The notes beneath the pieces are model-generated. The model did not search any database. It was not told where the DNA came from and saw nothing but the letters and a program-made list of their open reading frames with translations. 64,000 bases of DNA from Actinoplanes sp. KI2 (GTDB lineage: Bacteria > Actinomycetota > Actinomycetes > Mycobacteriales > Micromonosporaceae): NCBI RefSeq assembly GCF_025630775.1, contig NZ_JAOSZE010000023.1, positions 62,001-126,000 of the forward strand, written 5' to 3'. The first letter of the stretch is position 1, and every line of letters begins with the position of its first letter. Below, in pieces: positions 56,116 to 64,000 of the stretch. The translations under genes were made by a program, and so were the position numbers.

Positions 56116-58032
56116 GTGGCGGCTCAGGGGCACGGAGCGCGGGACACGGTGCGTCTGGCACTGATCGTCGGCGCGCTCGGCGTCGTCTTCGGCGACATCG
56201 GTACCAGCCCGATCTACACCGTGCAGACCGTCTTCAACCCGGACGACCCGCATCCCGTGCCGGTCAGCGTCGAGAACGTCTACGGCGTGGTCTCGCTGAT
56301 CTTCTGGTCGGTCACGATCGTCGTCACCGTGCAGTACGTGCTGCTCGCGATGCGCGCCGACAACGACGGCGAGGGCGGCGTGATGGCGCTGATCACGCTG
56401 TTGCGGCGCTCGGGCGCGTTCCGTGGGGGCCGGACGGCGGCCTGGCTGGCGGGGCTGGGCATCTTCGGCGCCTCGCTGTTCATCGGGGACAGCATGATCA
56501 CGCCGGCCATCTCGGTGCTCTCCGCCGTCGAGGGTCTCAAGATCGTCGAGCCGTCGTTCGCCGAGGCGGTCGTCCCGATCACCGCCGTGATCATCGTCGT
56601 ACTTTTCCTCGTGCAGCGCCGCGGCACCGCGGCCGTCGGCCGGGTGTTCGGCCCTGTCATGATCGCCTGGTTCGTCACGATCGGGGTGCTGGGCGTCAAC
56701 GGCATCGCTCACCATCCCGCGATCCTCAAGGCCCTGTCCCCGACGTACGCGCTGGGGTTTCTCTTCGGTCATTTCGGCATCGCCTTCTTCGCCCTCGCCG
56801 CGGTCGTGCTCGCGGTCACCGGCGCCGAGGCGCTCTACGCGGACATGGGTCACTTCGGCCGGAAGGCGATCAGCCGGGGATGGCTCATCCTGGTCTTCCC
56901 CGCGCTGGTGCTGAACTACTTCGGACAGGGCGCGCTCGTCCTCGGCGACACCGCCAACCTCAGCGGCCCGTTCTTCCTGCTTGCTCCCGGCTGGGCGCGG
57001 CTGCCCCTGGTGCTGCTCGCCACCGCGGCCACGGTGATCGCCGCGCAGGCCGTGGTCACCGGCGCGTTCTCGGTCACCTCACAGGCCGCCCAGCTCGGCT
57101 ATCTGCCGCGACTGCGGGTGGCGCACACCAGCGAGAAGGAGATCGGTCAGATCTACGTGCCGTGGATCAACTGGCTCCTGCTGGTTTCGGTGCTCGTGCT
57201 GGTCTTCGCGTTCCGCAGCTCGGCCGCCCTCGCCTACGCCTACGGCATGACCGTGACCGGCACGATCACCATCACCGCGTCGCTGTTCTTCTACATCGCC
57301 CGGCAGCGATGGAAGACGCCGCTCTGGCTGCTCGTGCCCGGTGCGGTCGTCATCCTGTCGGTCGACCTGCTGTTCGTTGCGGCCAACCTGACCAAGTTGC
57401 TGCACGGCGCCTGGCTGCCGCTGCTGATTGCGCTGCTCGCGTTCACCGTGATGGCCACCTGGCAGAAGGGGCGGGAGATCGTCACCGCCAAGCGGCAGCG
57501 CACCGAGGGGTCGCTGACCGACTTCGTCGAGGAGCTCCGGCGGAAGGGGACATCGATTGCGACCGTTCCCGGCACCGCAATCTTCCTCAACCGCGGCAAC
57601 CAGACCGCGCCGCTCGCGATGCGGGCGAACGTCGACCACAACCACGTCCGGCACGAGCACGTTCTAATCATTTCGGTCGAGACGTTGCCGGTGCCGCGCC
57701 TGCGCGACGACGATCGGATCGAGGTCGATCCGCTCGCCTACGAGGATGACGGCATCTTCTTCGTGCGCATGCGGTTCGGGTACGCCGAGACCCAGGATCT
57801 CCAGGCCGCCCTGGGTCAGCTCGACCCCGACACGACCGAGGGCCGCCTCGAGCTCGAGGACGCCTCCTGGTTCCTCTCGAAGATCGAGCTGCGGCGGGGC
57901 ACCGAGCCGACGATGGCCGCCTGGCGCAAGCGGCTGTTCATCGCCACCTCCTACATCACGGCCGACGCCGCGGAGCACTTCGGGCTGCCCCGCGACCGCA
58001 CGGTGATCATGGGCTCACACATCGAGGTCTGA
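56116..58032 (+). CDS. kup: Kup-family potassium uptake protein
   Basis: A 638-residue potassium/proton symporter with twelve predicted membrane helices. The N-terminus LIVGALGVVFGDIGTSPIYTVQTVF, the DNDGEGGVMALITLL loop, LFIGDSMITPAISVLSAVEGLKI, TGAEALYADMGHFGRKAISRGW, LNYFGQGALVL and SQAAQLGYLPRLRVAHTSEKEIGQIYVPWINW are diagnostic. The cytosolic tail (about 470-638) includes GTAIFLNR and VLIISVETLPVPRL. GTG 56116 lies nine bases after GAGGGGAG. It is monocistronic between two hairpins. c-di-AMP control of Kup is known in other bacteria, but the leader here is too short to show a riboswitch. Confidence 0.93.
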   Translation: MAAQGHGARDTVRLALIVGALGVVFGDIGTSPIYTVQTVFNPDDPHPVPVSVENVYGVVSLIFWSVTIVVTVQYVLLAMRADNDGEGGVMALITLLRRSGAFRGGRTAAWLAGLGIFGASLFIGDSMITPAISVLSAVEGLKIVEPSFAEAVVPITAVIIVVLFLVQRRGTAAVGRVFGPVMIAWFVTIGVLGVNGIAHHPAILKALSPTYALGFLFGHFGIAFFALAAVVLAVTGAEALYADMGHFGRKAISRGWLILVFPALVLNYFGQGALVLGDTANLSGPFFLLAPGWARLPLVLLATAATVIAAQAVVTGAFSVTSQAAQLGYLPRLRVAHTSEKEIGQIYVPWINWLLLVSVLVLVFAFRSSAALAYAYGMTVTGTITITASLFFYIARQRWKTPLWLLVPGAVVILSVDLLFVAANLTKLLHGAWLPLLIALLAFTVMATWQKGREIVTAKRQRTEGSLTDFVEELRRKGTSIATVPGTAIFLNRGNQTAPLAMRANVDHNHVRHEHVLIISVETLPVPRLRDDDRIEVDPLAYEDDGIFFVRMRFGYAETQDLQAALGQLDPDTTEGRLELEDASWFLSKIELRRGTEPTMAAWRKRLFIATSYITADAAEHFGLPRDRTVIMGSHIEV

Positions 58033-58043
58033 GGTTTCGGTTT

Positions 58044-58067
58044 GCCCGTTTGCGGCACAAACCGGGC
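58044..58067. terminator. hairpin after kup
   Basis: GCCCGTTTG (58044-58052) and CAAACCGGGC (58058-58067) pair with one bulged base around a 5-base loop, 11 bases after the kup stop. Confidence 0.6.
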
Positions 58068-58133
58068 GATCTCCCCGCCCCCGGACTGATGATCGGCTTG
58101 TCCTTCCGGCCTTAGGCAACGTTCAATCGTGGG

Positions 58134-59786
58134 GTGAGCGACGAGGGCATGCTGGGACGGATCCGGAACGGGCTGATCGGGCAGGGGGAGGTGCTGGACG
58201 GGCCGTTCGGGCCGCGACGCATCACGTACGCCGACTACACGGCCTCGGGGCAGGCGCTCGACTTCATCGAGGACTTCATCCGCGACCAGGTGCTGGCCCG
58301 GTACGCCAACACGCACACCGAGGCCTCCGCGACCGGGGCGCAGACCGGGGCGTTGCGCGAGGAGGCGCGGGCCCTCATCCACCGCAGCGTCGGCGCGGAC
58401 CCGGCGCACGTCGTGATCTTCTGCGGTTCCGGGGCAACCGCTGCGGTGGCCAAGCTGGTCGGGATCCTCGGGCTCCGGATTCCCGAGGGACTCGACGACG
58501 CGTACGGGTTGAGCGCGCACGTTCCGGCGCAGGAGCGGCCGGTCATCTTCGTCGGTCCGTACGAGCACCATTCGAACGAGCTCCCGTGGCGGGAGTCGAT
58601 CGCCGACGTGGTCGAGATCGAGTCCGATCACAGCGGCCACGTCGACCTCAGCGCGCTCGCCGACGCCCTGCGGAAGTACGCCGATCGCCCGCTGCGGATC
58701 GGCAGCTTCTCCGCGGCATCGAACGTGACCGGAATCCTGACAGACACCGACGCGGTCTCCCGGGTGCTGCGCGAGCACGGCGCGCTGTCGGTGTGGGACT
58801 ACGCCGCGGCCGGCCCGTACGTGCCGATCTCGATGGCCGGCAAGGACGCCGTCTTCCTGTCGCCGCACAAGTTCGCCGGCGGCCCGCAGACACCCGGCGT
58901 CCTGGTGGTCGACCGGCGGCTGATGACCAACCGGGTACCGACGATCCCGGGCGGCGGAACCGTGGCCTATGTCGATCCGACCGGCCACCGGTATCTCACC
59001 GACCCGGTGGCGCGGGAGGAGGGCGGCACGCCGGCCATCGTCGAGTCGATCCGGGCCGGGCTGGTGTTCGCGGTCAAGGACGCCGTCGGCGCCGCCCGGA
59101 TCGAGGAGCGCGAGCACGAGTTGTGGCAGCGGGCCCGGGCGCGGTGGGGGTCGGCGCCACGGATCGAGATCCTCGGCGACCTCGACGCGCAGCGGTTGTC
59201 GATCGTGTCGTTCCAGGTGCGGGCGGGGGAGCGGTACCTGCACCACAACTTCGTCGCCGCGCTGCTGAACGACCTGTTCGGGATCCAGGCGCGCAGCGGG
59301 TGTTCCTGTGCCGGGCCGTACGGGCACCGGCTGCTGGGGATCGACGAGGCGCACTCCCGGGAGTTCCGCGGGGAGATCGTCGACGGCTGGGAGGGCATCA
59401 AGCCGGGCTGGTCGCGGCTCAACTTCAACTACTTCATCACCGACACCGTCGCCGACTACCTGATCTCGGCGGTCCTGCTCATCGCCGAGTACGGCGCGCG
59501 GCTGCTGCCGGAGTACCGGTTCTCACCGCGGACCGGGCGATGGACCCACGTCGAGCATGTCGCCCCGCAGGTGCGGCTGGCCGACCTGCGGCTCGGCGCG
59601 GACGGCACGGTCACGATGCCGCCGCGGGCCTCGGTCTTCGCCGGCGAGGACGCCCTGGCCGGCTACCTCGCCGAGGCACGGGAGATCATGAGTTCGCGGC
59701 CCGAGCCGGTCGACGGCGTACGCCTGGACCTGCCGGCCGCCTTCGAGAAGCTGCGCTGGTTCCTGTTGCCCGACGCCTGCCTCTAG
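58134..59786 (+). CDS. class V aminotransferase / cysteine desulfurase-like PLP enzyme
   Basis: A 550-residue PLP-dependent enzyme. The first part has FGPRRITYADYTASGQALDFIEDFIRDQVLARYANTHTEASATG, similar to the SufS/Csd substrate region. FCGSGATAAVAKLVGIL, VGPYEHHSNELPWRES, VWDYAAAGPYVPISM and the PLP lysine in FLSPHKFAGGPQTPGVLVVD are complete. A cysteine-rich ARSGCSCAGPYGHRLLG loop replaces the SufS active loop. The C-terminal 100 residues extend beyond ordinary class V length. Substrate unknown. GTG 58134 is taken as the start, though ATG 58149 is possible. It overlaps the next gene by one base. Confidence 0.88.
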   Translation: MSDEGMLGRIRNGLIGQGEVLDGPFGPRRITYADYTASGQALDFIEDFIRDQVLARYANTHTEASATGAQTGALREEARALIHRSVGADPAHVVIFCGSGATAAVAKLVGILGLRIPEGLDDAYGLSAHVPAQERPVIFVGPYEHHSNELPWRESIADVVEIESDHSGHVDLSALADALRKYADRPLRIGSFSAASNVTGILTDTDAVSRVLREHGALSVWDYAAAGPYVPISMAGKDAVFLSPHKFAGGPQTPGVLVVDRRLMTNRVPTIPGGGTVAYVDPTGHRYLTDPVAREEGGTPAIVESIRAGLVFAVKDAVGAARIEEREHELWQRARARWGSAPRIEILGDLDAQRLSIVSFQVRAGERYLHHNFVAALLNDLFGIQARSGCSCAGPYGHRLLGIDEAHSREFRGEIVDGWEGIKPGWSRLNFNYFITDTVADYLISAVLLIAEYGARLLPEYRFSPRTGRWTHVEHVAPQVRLADLRLGADGTVTMPPRASVFAGEDALAGYLAEAREIMSSRPEPVDGVRLDLPAAFEKLRWFLLPDACL

Positions 59787-61006
59787 TGAGCCTGATCCGG
59801 ATCGCTCTCGCCGGCTGCGGCGCCCTGCTCGGTGCCGCCGTTCTGCTGGTCACGGTGGTCAGCCTCGGGCCCGGCCATTCGCGGGCCCAGGAGCAGGTCG
59901 GATACCTGTGGACCAACTACGGTCCGCGGCTGGCCGTGCTGTCCGCGGTCGCGGCGGTGGTGGCCTGCTGGGCCGCGCCGGCCGGGCGCGCACGGCTGGT
60001 CGTGGCGGTCGTGACCGGCCTCGCGCTGCTCGGCGCCACGACGCAGGTCGGCCGGGTCGTCGCCGCCACGGTGCGGGCCGGCGGGTCGGTCAACCTGCTG
60101 AGCGCGCTGGCGCTGTCGCCGGACAGGTCGCGCGACCCGGACGCGTGGGCGGTCTACCACCGGGTCGATGGCCAGGATCTGCGCGTCGCGATCTGGCTGC
60201 CCGCCGGCGCGCGGGCCACGGCCGCCAGGCCCTCCCCGGCATCCCGGGCGGAGGCGTGGTCGCCCACCGGCGCGCCGGTCATGTTCGCGATTCACGGCGG
60301 TGGGTGGATCGACGGCAACGGGACGGCGGCCGATTACGGTCCCGAGGCGGCCTGGTGGACGGCGCGCGGATGGCTGTTCGTGAGCGTCGACTATCGGCTC
60401 TCCAGCCCGGCCCGCGCCACCTGGGACAAGTCACCCGCCGACGTAGCGTGCGCCCTGACCTGGACCGCCGCCGCCGTCGCCCGCTATGGCGGCGACCCGA
60501 GCACGATCGTGGTCCGCGGCGACTCGGCCGGCGGCAACCTGGCCATCAACCTGGCCTACTCGGCCGCGCAGCACGCGGCGATCTCCGTCTGCGCCGGGCC
60601 GGTGCCGGTCCCACGGGCGGTGGTCGCCTTCGCGCCGGTCGTGGACCCGGAGAACGCCTACGACCACGGTGTGCCGCAGCCGGGCGCCGATCCCAAGGTG
60701 TTCATCGGCAACTATCTGGGCGGCCCGCCGCGGCAGTTTCCCGACCGGATCCGATCGATCTCGTCCGCGACCTACCTGTCCGCCGCCGCGCCGCCGACGC
60801 TGATCATCGAGCCGGTCGAGGACGGCTTCATCCCGTCCGAGGCGGTCTTCGCGTTCGCGGCCGAGGCCAGGGCGGCCGGCGTGACCATGACGCTCGTCCG
60901 CATCCCGACCACCAATCACTTCCCCGTGTACGCCGAATCACCGGCCGGCCAGGCCGACCGCACGATCACCGCCGCGTACCTGAAAGACCTGCTCGGTCAG
61001 AGTTGA
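59786..61006 (+). CDS. membrane-anchored alpha/beta-hydrolase (HSL/BD-FAE type)
   Basis: A 406-residue protein. Three N-terminal hydrophobic segments (IRIALAGCGALLGAAVLLVTVVSL, LAVLSAVAAVVACWAAPA and LVVAVVTGLALLGATTQV) anchor a C-terminal hydrolase with the HGGGW oxyanion motif, VSVDYRLSSPARATWDKSPADVACALTW, the nucleophile elbow GDSAGGNLAINLA and the acid/histidine pair in EPVEDGFIPSE and TNHFPVY. The topology places the active site outside the membrane. GTG 59786 overlaps the aminotransferase stop (TAGTG), so the two are translated together, an unusual pairing. Its 3' end overlaps the convergent isochorismatase by 10 bases. Confidence 0.85.
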   Translation: MSLIRIALAGCGALLGAAVLLVTVVSLGPGHSRAQEQVGYLWTNYGPRLAVLSAVAAVVACWAAPAGRARLVVAVVTGLALLGATTQVGRVVAATVRAGGSVNLLSALALSPDRSRDPDAWAVYHRVDGQDLRVAIWLPAGARATAARPSPASRAEAWSPTGAPVMFAIHGGGWIDGNGTAADYGPEAAWWTARGWLFVSVDYRLSSPARATWDKSPADVACALTWTAAAVARYGGDPSTIVVRGDSAGGNLAINLAYSAAQHAAISVCAGPVPVPRAVVAFAPVVDPENAYDHGVPQPGADPKVFIGNYLGGPPRQFPDRIRSISSATYLSAAAPPTLIIEPVEDGFIPSEAVFAFAAEARAAGVTMTLVRIPTTNHFPVYAESPAGQADRTITAAYLKDLLGQS

Positions 61007-61512
61007 GCGAGCACCTGCTCGGTCGTGCGCACGTCACCGAACCGCGGCAAGGTCACGGTGAGCGCGTGCTCGTGTTCCGCGGCCGTCATCCCGCTCATCG
61101 CGTCCGCCGCGAACACCACGTCGAACCCGTGATCGGCCGCCGCCCGCGCCGTCGACTCGACCCCCATGGTCGTGGCCAGCCCCGCCATGACGACGGTGTC
61201 GACGCCACGGTCCCGCAACCGCTCGGCCAGCCCGGTGCCGTAGAAGGCGCCGATCGTCCGCTTGACCACCTCGATGTCGCCCTCGCGCGGCGCGATCTCG
61301 GGCACGAACCCGCTGCCCGGCGGCTGTTCGGTCACGTTCGGCCGCTCGACCCGCACGACCACGACGGTGCCGCCGGCCTTCCGCAGCGCCGTGGCCAGCT
61401 CGGCGGTGCGAGCAACGACGTCGGCTCCGCGATGCGGCCCCAGGTCCAGCTCGACGATCCGGGGCATCAGGTCCACGGCGATCAGGGCGGTCCGACCGGC
61501 CACGAGCGTCAT
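60997..61512 (-). CDS. isochorismatase-fold protein lacking the nucleophile cysteine
   Basis: A 171-residue protein of the isochorismatase-like hydrolase superfamily: IAVDLMPRIV with Asp14, VVKRTIGAFYGTGL with Lys84, and GLATTMGVESTARAAADHGFDVVFAADAMSG. In the amidohydrolase branch the third catalytic residue is Cys within TNVCVEST; here the position is Met116-Gly117. It may therefore be an EntB-like hydrolase or a binding protein rather than a nicotinamidase-type amidase. It is downstream of a small membrane-protein gene, nine bases away on the same strand. Confidence 0.85.
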   Translation of the reverse strand: MTLVAGRTALIAVDLMPRIVELDLGPHRGADVVARTAELATALRKAGGTVVVVRVERPNVTEQPPGSGFVPEIAPREGDIEVVKRTIGAFYGTGLAERLRDRGVDTVVMAGLATTMGVESTARAAADHGFDVVFAADAMSGMTAAEHEHALTVTLPRFGDVRTTEQVLAQL

Positions 61513-61521
61513 GCCGCGAGC

Positions 61522-61857
61522 CTACGGGTGTGCGTATTCGTTCCGATCCGCGGCCGGTCGAGTGCGAGCGGCGGCGATGATCGCCAGCAGGCCGGCCAGG
61601 ACGATCGGGAAGCCGATCGTCAGGATGGCGGCCAGACCCAGCCCGAGCAGCAGCACACCCGCGGCGATCAGGGCCGGCCGGCGGGCGGGGGCCGTGGGCA
61701 GCGCGCCGTAGAGGGCCAGCAGGGCGGCTACCGCGAGCCCGGCGACGAACCAGATCGCCGGGGAGTTGCCCTGCTCGTGGATGAGCCAGAGGTAGACACC
61801 ATTCATCAGCAGGGCGATAGCGCTGGTTAGCGCCGCCCACAGTCGCCCGGAACGCAT
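61522..61857 (-). CDS. small four-helix membrane protein
   Basis: A 111-residue hydrophobic protein with four predicted helices (LWAALTSAIALLMNGVYLWLI, PAIWFVAGLAVAALLALYGAL, LIAAGVLLLGLGLAAILTI and GFPIVLAGLLAIIAAAR) and a short polar tail. It starts at ATG 61855-61857 and is followed nine bases later by the isochorismatase-fold gene, suggesting cotranscription. No family or function recognised. Confidence 0.75.
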   Translation of the reverse strand: MRSGRLWAALTSAIALLMNGVYLWLIHEQGNSPAIWFVAGLAVAALLALYGALPTAPARRPALIAAGVLLLGLGLAAILTIGFPIVLAGLLAIIAAARTRPAADRNEYAHP

Positions 61858-61925
61858 GCCTCATCGTGACAAACGGCCGGCGACGCTGTCGATCCCGTGC
61901 GGACCCGAGTGGCCCACCGGACAGT

Positions 61926-61956
61926 GACGGGCGGCCATCGACGATGACCGCCCGTC
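61926..61956 (-). terminator. hairpin downstream of the subtilase gene
   Basis: GACGGGCGG (61926-61934) pairs with CCGCCCGTC (61948-61956), 13-base loop, beginning nine bases after the subtilase stop on the minus strand. Confidence 0.65.
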
Positions 61957-61964
61957 GTGAGGCG

Positions 61965-64000
61965 TCAGCGCACGGCGTACGCCCGGATGACCGTCTGGGT
62001 CACCGTGTTGCCCTTGGTGTCGGCCGCCGTGACCCGCAGGGACGCGAAGCCCTTGGCCCGCGGGTTCAGCACCGTCGCGACCCGGTGGTCGCCGATTCCG
62101 CACACCAGGGCCGGCCGCCAGGTCCGCCCGTCGTCGAAGGAGACCTCGACGCGCAGCGACCGCACCGCGCCGGCGGCCGAGCCCGGCTGCCGCTCGACCG
62201 TCAGCGGGACGTCGAACAACCGGCCGCCCGGCGCCGAGTTGGCCGCATCCAGTCGCGGGCTGAACCGCACCGTCGTGAGCGGCAGCCGTGCGGCCTCGGC
62301 GGTGTGTCCGGACCGGAACGTCCACACCCCGCTGACCGAGGTGGCCAGCGTGTGTGGTGCGCCGCGGGTGGAAGTCGCCGTCAGCCGGTAGTTCGCGGCG
62401 CCCGGCGGCAGGTCGTAGTCGGTGCCCTCGCCGACCTTCGTGCCGTCCCGGTAGAGCTCGACCGTGTCGGCGTCGACCGTCGAGCCGCCCGGGTGGCCGC
62501 CGCCGTCGCCGAACATCGGCACCACCGCGATCAGATGGTCACCGTCGCGGGTCGCCCACAGGCCGGAGTACGGCGGCTGGGTGACGTTCGGCCCGAACAC
62601 CGGAGCGTTCCAGTTCTCCTGGTACACCCGGCCGGCGTGCCGCGGCGTACGGCCGCTGACGTTGTCGCTGAGAATGGCCGGGAAGTCATCCCCGACGGCC
62701 GGCGACTGCTGCATGAACTCGCCGCTCCACGGCGCTTCCGTGTTCAGGTACTCGGTGCGGCGGAACGGGAGATCGAACGGCACGAACGTCATCCAGCCAC
62801 CGCTGTTCTCGGTGTACTGCGCCATGTTGCCCTTCACGCCCTCGGCGCCGCTCGCCTCCGCCGCGAACGTGGTCCGGAGCGTCGCCAGCTCCCGGAGCCG
62901 AGGCGATCGGACCAGGCCGTGGAACATCCGGCCCGGACTGAAGTACGCGAGATCGACCGTGTACGGGCTGTTCCGGTACGTCCCCGCCGCACCCGGATCG
63001 GCGAACGACCCGGTCACGCCGCCCACGAAGATCGAGCTCGACGCCTCGTTGATCCGCCCGGCGTACAGCGTGCTGAAGTCGTCCCCGAGCAGACTCGCCG
63101 AGATCCCGAAGGCCGGCGCCGACCATTCACCGTCGACCGCGGCGAGCAGCGTCCCCGCCCCGGCCTGCGGCGGCTTGACCCGCACCGGAGCCGCCTTCCG
63201 CGCGTCCGCCGGGATCGTCAGGGCCTTGTTCACCTCGATCTGGCTGGCGACGACCATGCTCGCATCGGTCTTGCCATGGTCGATCCAGGCGAACGCGCCG
63301 TAGCGCCCCTTGGGCAGCCGCAGCTTCACGACCGCGTCGGTGCCCATCACGTCGAACGACTCGAACGTGTCGAGATTGAACAGTCCCATGAAGTGCTCGC
63401 TGTTCGGCGTGCCGTCGCGGTTGGTGAACGCCACGCTCACGTCGTAGCTCTCCACCTCCTTGTCGACGCCGATCGGGGTCTGCACCCGCGCCCCGCCGGC
63501 CGCCGTCGCGGTCAGGTAGCCGCCGATCGGCCCGTCCGGCACGGCGTCGGTGCGGGTGTTCGCGGTGACCGTGGTCGACGCGGTCCCGCCGGCCGGCACG
63601 GTCAGGTGGGTGTCGGCGACCGAGAACGGCGCGGCCGGGGCGGCGATGGTCAGGTTGACCGCGGAGGTGCCCGAGTTGCGGTAGGTGATCGGCCGGACGA
63701 CCGGCTGGTCGTCGGTGTGCGGCCACGCCTGCAGCCCGAAGCTCAGGCTGCCCTGATCGGCCGTGATCGTTTGGGTGATCTCCCGGGCGACGTCGACCCG
63801 CCCGGCGCCCTGGTCGAAGGCGTTCACCCCGTCGGTCGGCTTCGCCGAGCCCATCAGCGTGTTCTTCCGCAGCCGAGACGACCAGCCCGGGTGTTCCTGG
63901 GTGAGTATCGCCGCGGAACCGGCGACATGCGGCGTCGCCATCGAGGTGCCGGAGAGCGCCACGTACCCGGCGACCGGCGCCGGATCGCCGATCGTCCCGT
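61965..64000 (-). CDS. subtilisin-like (S8) secreted peptidase, 5' part beyond window
   Basis: An open frame enters from the right edge and runs 677 codons to the stop at 61965. The first visible residues include the catalytic-serine motif GTSMATPHVAGSAAIL, so the Asp and His boxes lie outside the window. After the protease domain come beta-sandwich modules: GSLSFGLQAWPHTDDQPVVRPITYRNSGTSAVNLTIA is a typical fn3-like segment, and DGTKVGEGTDYDLPPGAANYRLTATS and RSLRVEVSFDDGRTWRPALV follow. Large subtilases of this build are exported and often act on host or environmental proteins. The last domain ends QTVIRAYAVR. Confidence 0.9.
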   Translation of the reverse strand, partial: GTIGDPAPVAGYVALSGTSMATPHVAGSAAILTQEHPGWSSRLRKNTLMGSAKPTDGVNAFDQGAGRVDVAREITQTITADQGSLSFGLQAWPHTDDQPVVRPITYRNSGTSAVNLTIAAPAAPFSVADTHLTVPAGGTASTTVTANTRTDAVPDGPIGGYLTATAAGGARVQTPIGVDKEVESYDVSVAFTNRDGTPNSEHFMGLFNLDTFESFDVMGTDAVVKLRLPKGRYGAFAWIDHGKTDASMVVASQIEVNKALTIPADARKAAPVRVKPPQAGAGTLLAAVDGEWSAPAFGISASLLGDDFSTLYAGRINEASSSIFVGGVTGSFADPGAAGTYRNSPYTVDLAYFSPGRMFHGLVRSPRLRELATLRTTFAAEASGAEGVKGNMAQYTENSGGWMTFVPFDLPFRRTEYLNTEAPWSGEFMQQSPAVGDDFPAILSDNVSGRTPRHAGRVYQENWNAPVFGPNVTQPPYSGLWATRDGDHLIAVVPMFGDGGGHPGGSTVDADTVELYRDGTKVGEGTDYDLPPGAANYRLTATSTRGAPHTLATSVSGVWTFRSGHTAEAARLPLTTVRFSPRLDAANSAPGGRLFDVPLTVERQPGSAAGAVRSLRVEVSFDDGRTWRPALVCGIGDHRVATVLNPRAKGFASLRVTAADTKGNTVTQTVIRAYAVR

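Noticed and set aside
54442..56853. 803-codon minus-strand frame opposite the M1 peptidase and kup
   Set aside because: It is rich in D/R/H/G repeats and lacks any domain. Both genes on the plus strand are unmistakable.

Overview
The window is very GC-rich, uses many GTG starts and is densely coding on both strands. Its gene content (HelR-type RNA polymerase helicase, CtaG-type oxidase assembly protein, LuxR-type large ATPase regulator, MocR, CGNR and MmyB-like regulators, secreted carbohydrate-active enzymes with ricin-B modules) fits a chromosomal segment of a mycelial actinomycete. I infer a Micromonosporaceae such as Actinoplanes. No rRNA, tRNA or CRISPR array was seen.

Layout. 1-6.9 kb: a methyltransferase, secreted cupin, MBL-fold hydrolase, PIG-L deacetylase, secreted esterase-like protein, DedA protein and a SHOCT/DUF6325 pair. 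6.9-10.1 kb: a decayed mobile island bounded by a 42-bp direct repeat of the 3' end of the neighbouring rhamnogalacturonan lyase gene. Beside each copy lies a tyrosine-recombinase C-terminal tail, and inside are a dead IS481-type transposase, a coiled-coil repeat gene and two unknown genes. 10.1-15 kb: the PL11 rhamnogalacturonan lyase, a ThuA-like protein, and helR preceded by a 19-bp element matching the rifamycin-associated element. 15-27.4 kb: TetR, CtaG, peptide deformylase, an orphan trpC, an aldo/keto reductase, Lrp plus a GH38 alpha-mannosidase, an enoyl-CoA hydratase, a D-amino-acid oxidase and membrane proteins.

27.4-34.7 kb: a sugar-acid catabolic cluster around an IclR regulator. 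On the minus strand iclR, an SMP-30 lactonase, a FAH-family hydrolase, a zinc alcohol dehydrogenase and an SDR are nearly contiguous. Divergently, an IlvD/EDD sugar-acid dehydratase is coupled to a second SDR. Together they look like a non-phosphorylating route (dehydrogenase, lactonase, dehydratase, dehydrogenase, diketo-acid hydrolase), plausibly for L-rhamnose, L-fucose or a related sugar; the pectin-degrading PL11 lyase nearby is consistent with this. 34.7-40.7 kb: a Ser/Thr kinase, an MmyB-like regulator, an SDR, a DUF998 protein, and a FAD monooxygenase-tetR operon under three copies of an inverted repeat. 40.7-44.9 kb: two secreted glycoside hydrolases (GH5 and a GH43-like exo-galactanase) with nearly identical C-terminal CBM13 modules, flanking a DeoR-HTH/LacI-sensor hybrid regulator.

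45-64 kb: a VOC protein, an EamA exporter with a divergent CGNR regulator, an MFS/ECF-sigma/putative anti-sigma operon divergent from a MocR regulator, a LuxR-type ATPase regulator, a secreted M1 peptidase, Kup, a class V aminotransferase coupled to an esterase, an isochorismatase-fold protein, a small membrane protein and the 3' two-thirds of a secreted subtilase. Gene relics, including two fragments of MmyB-type regulators, sit in the few gaps.
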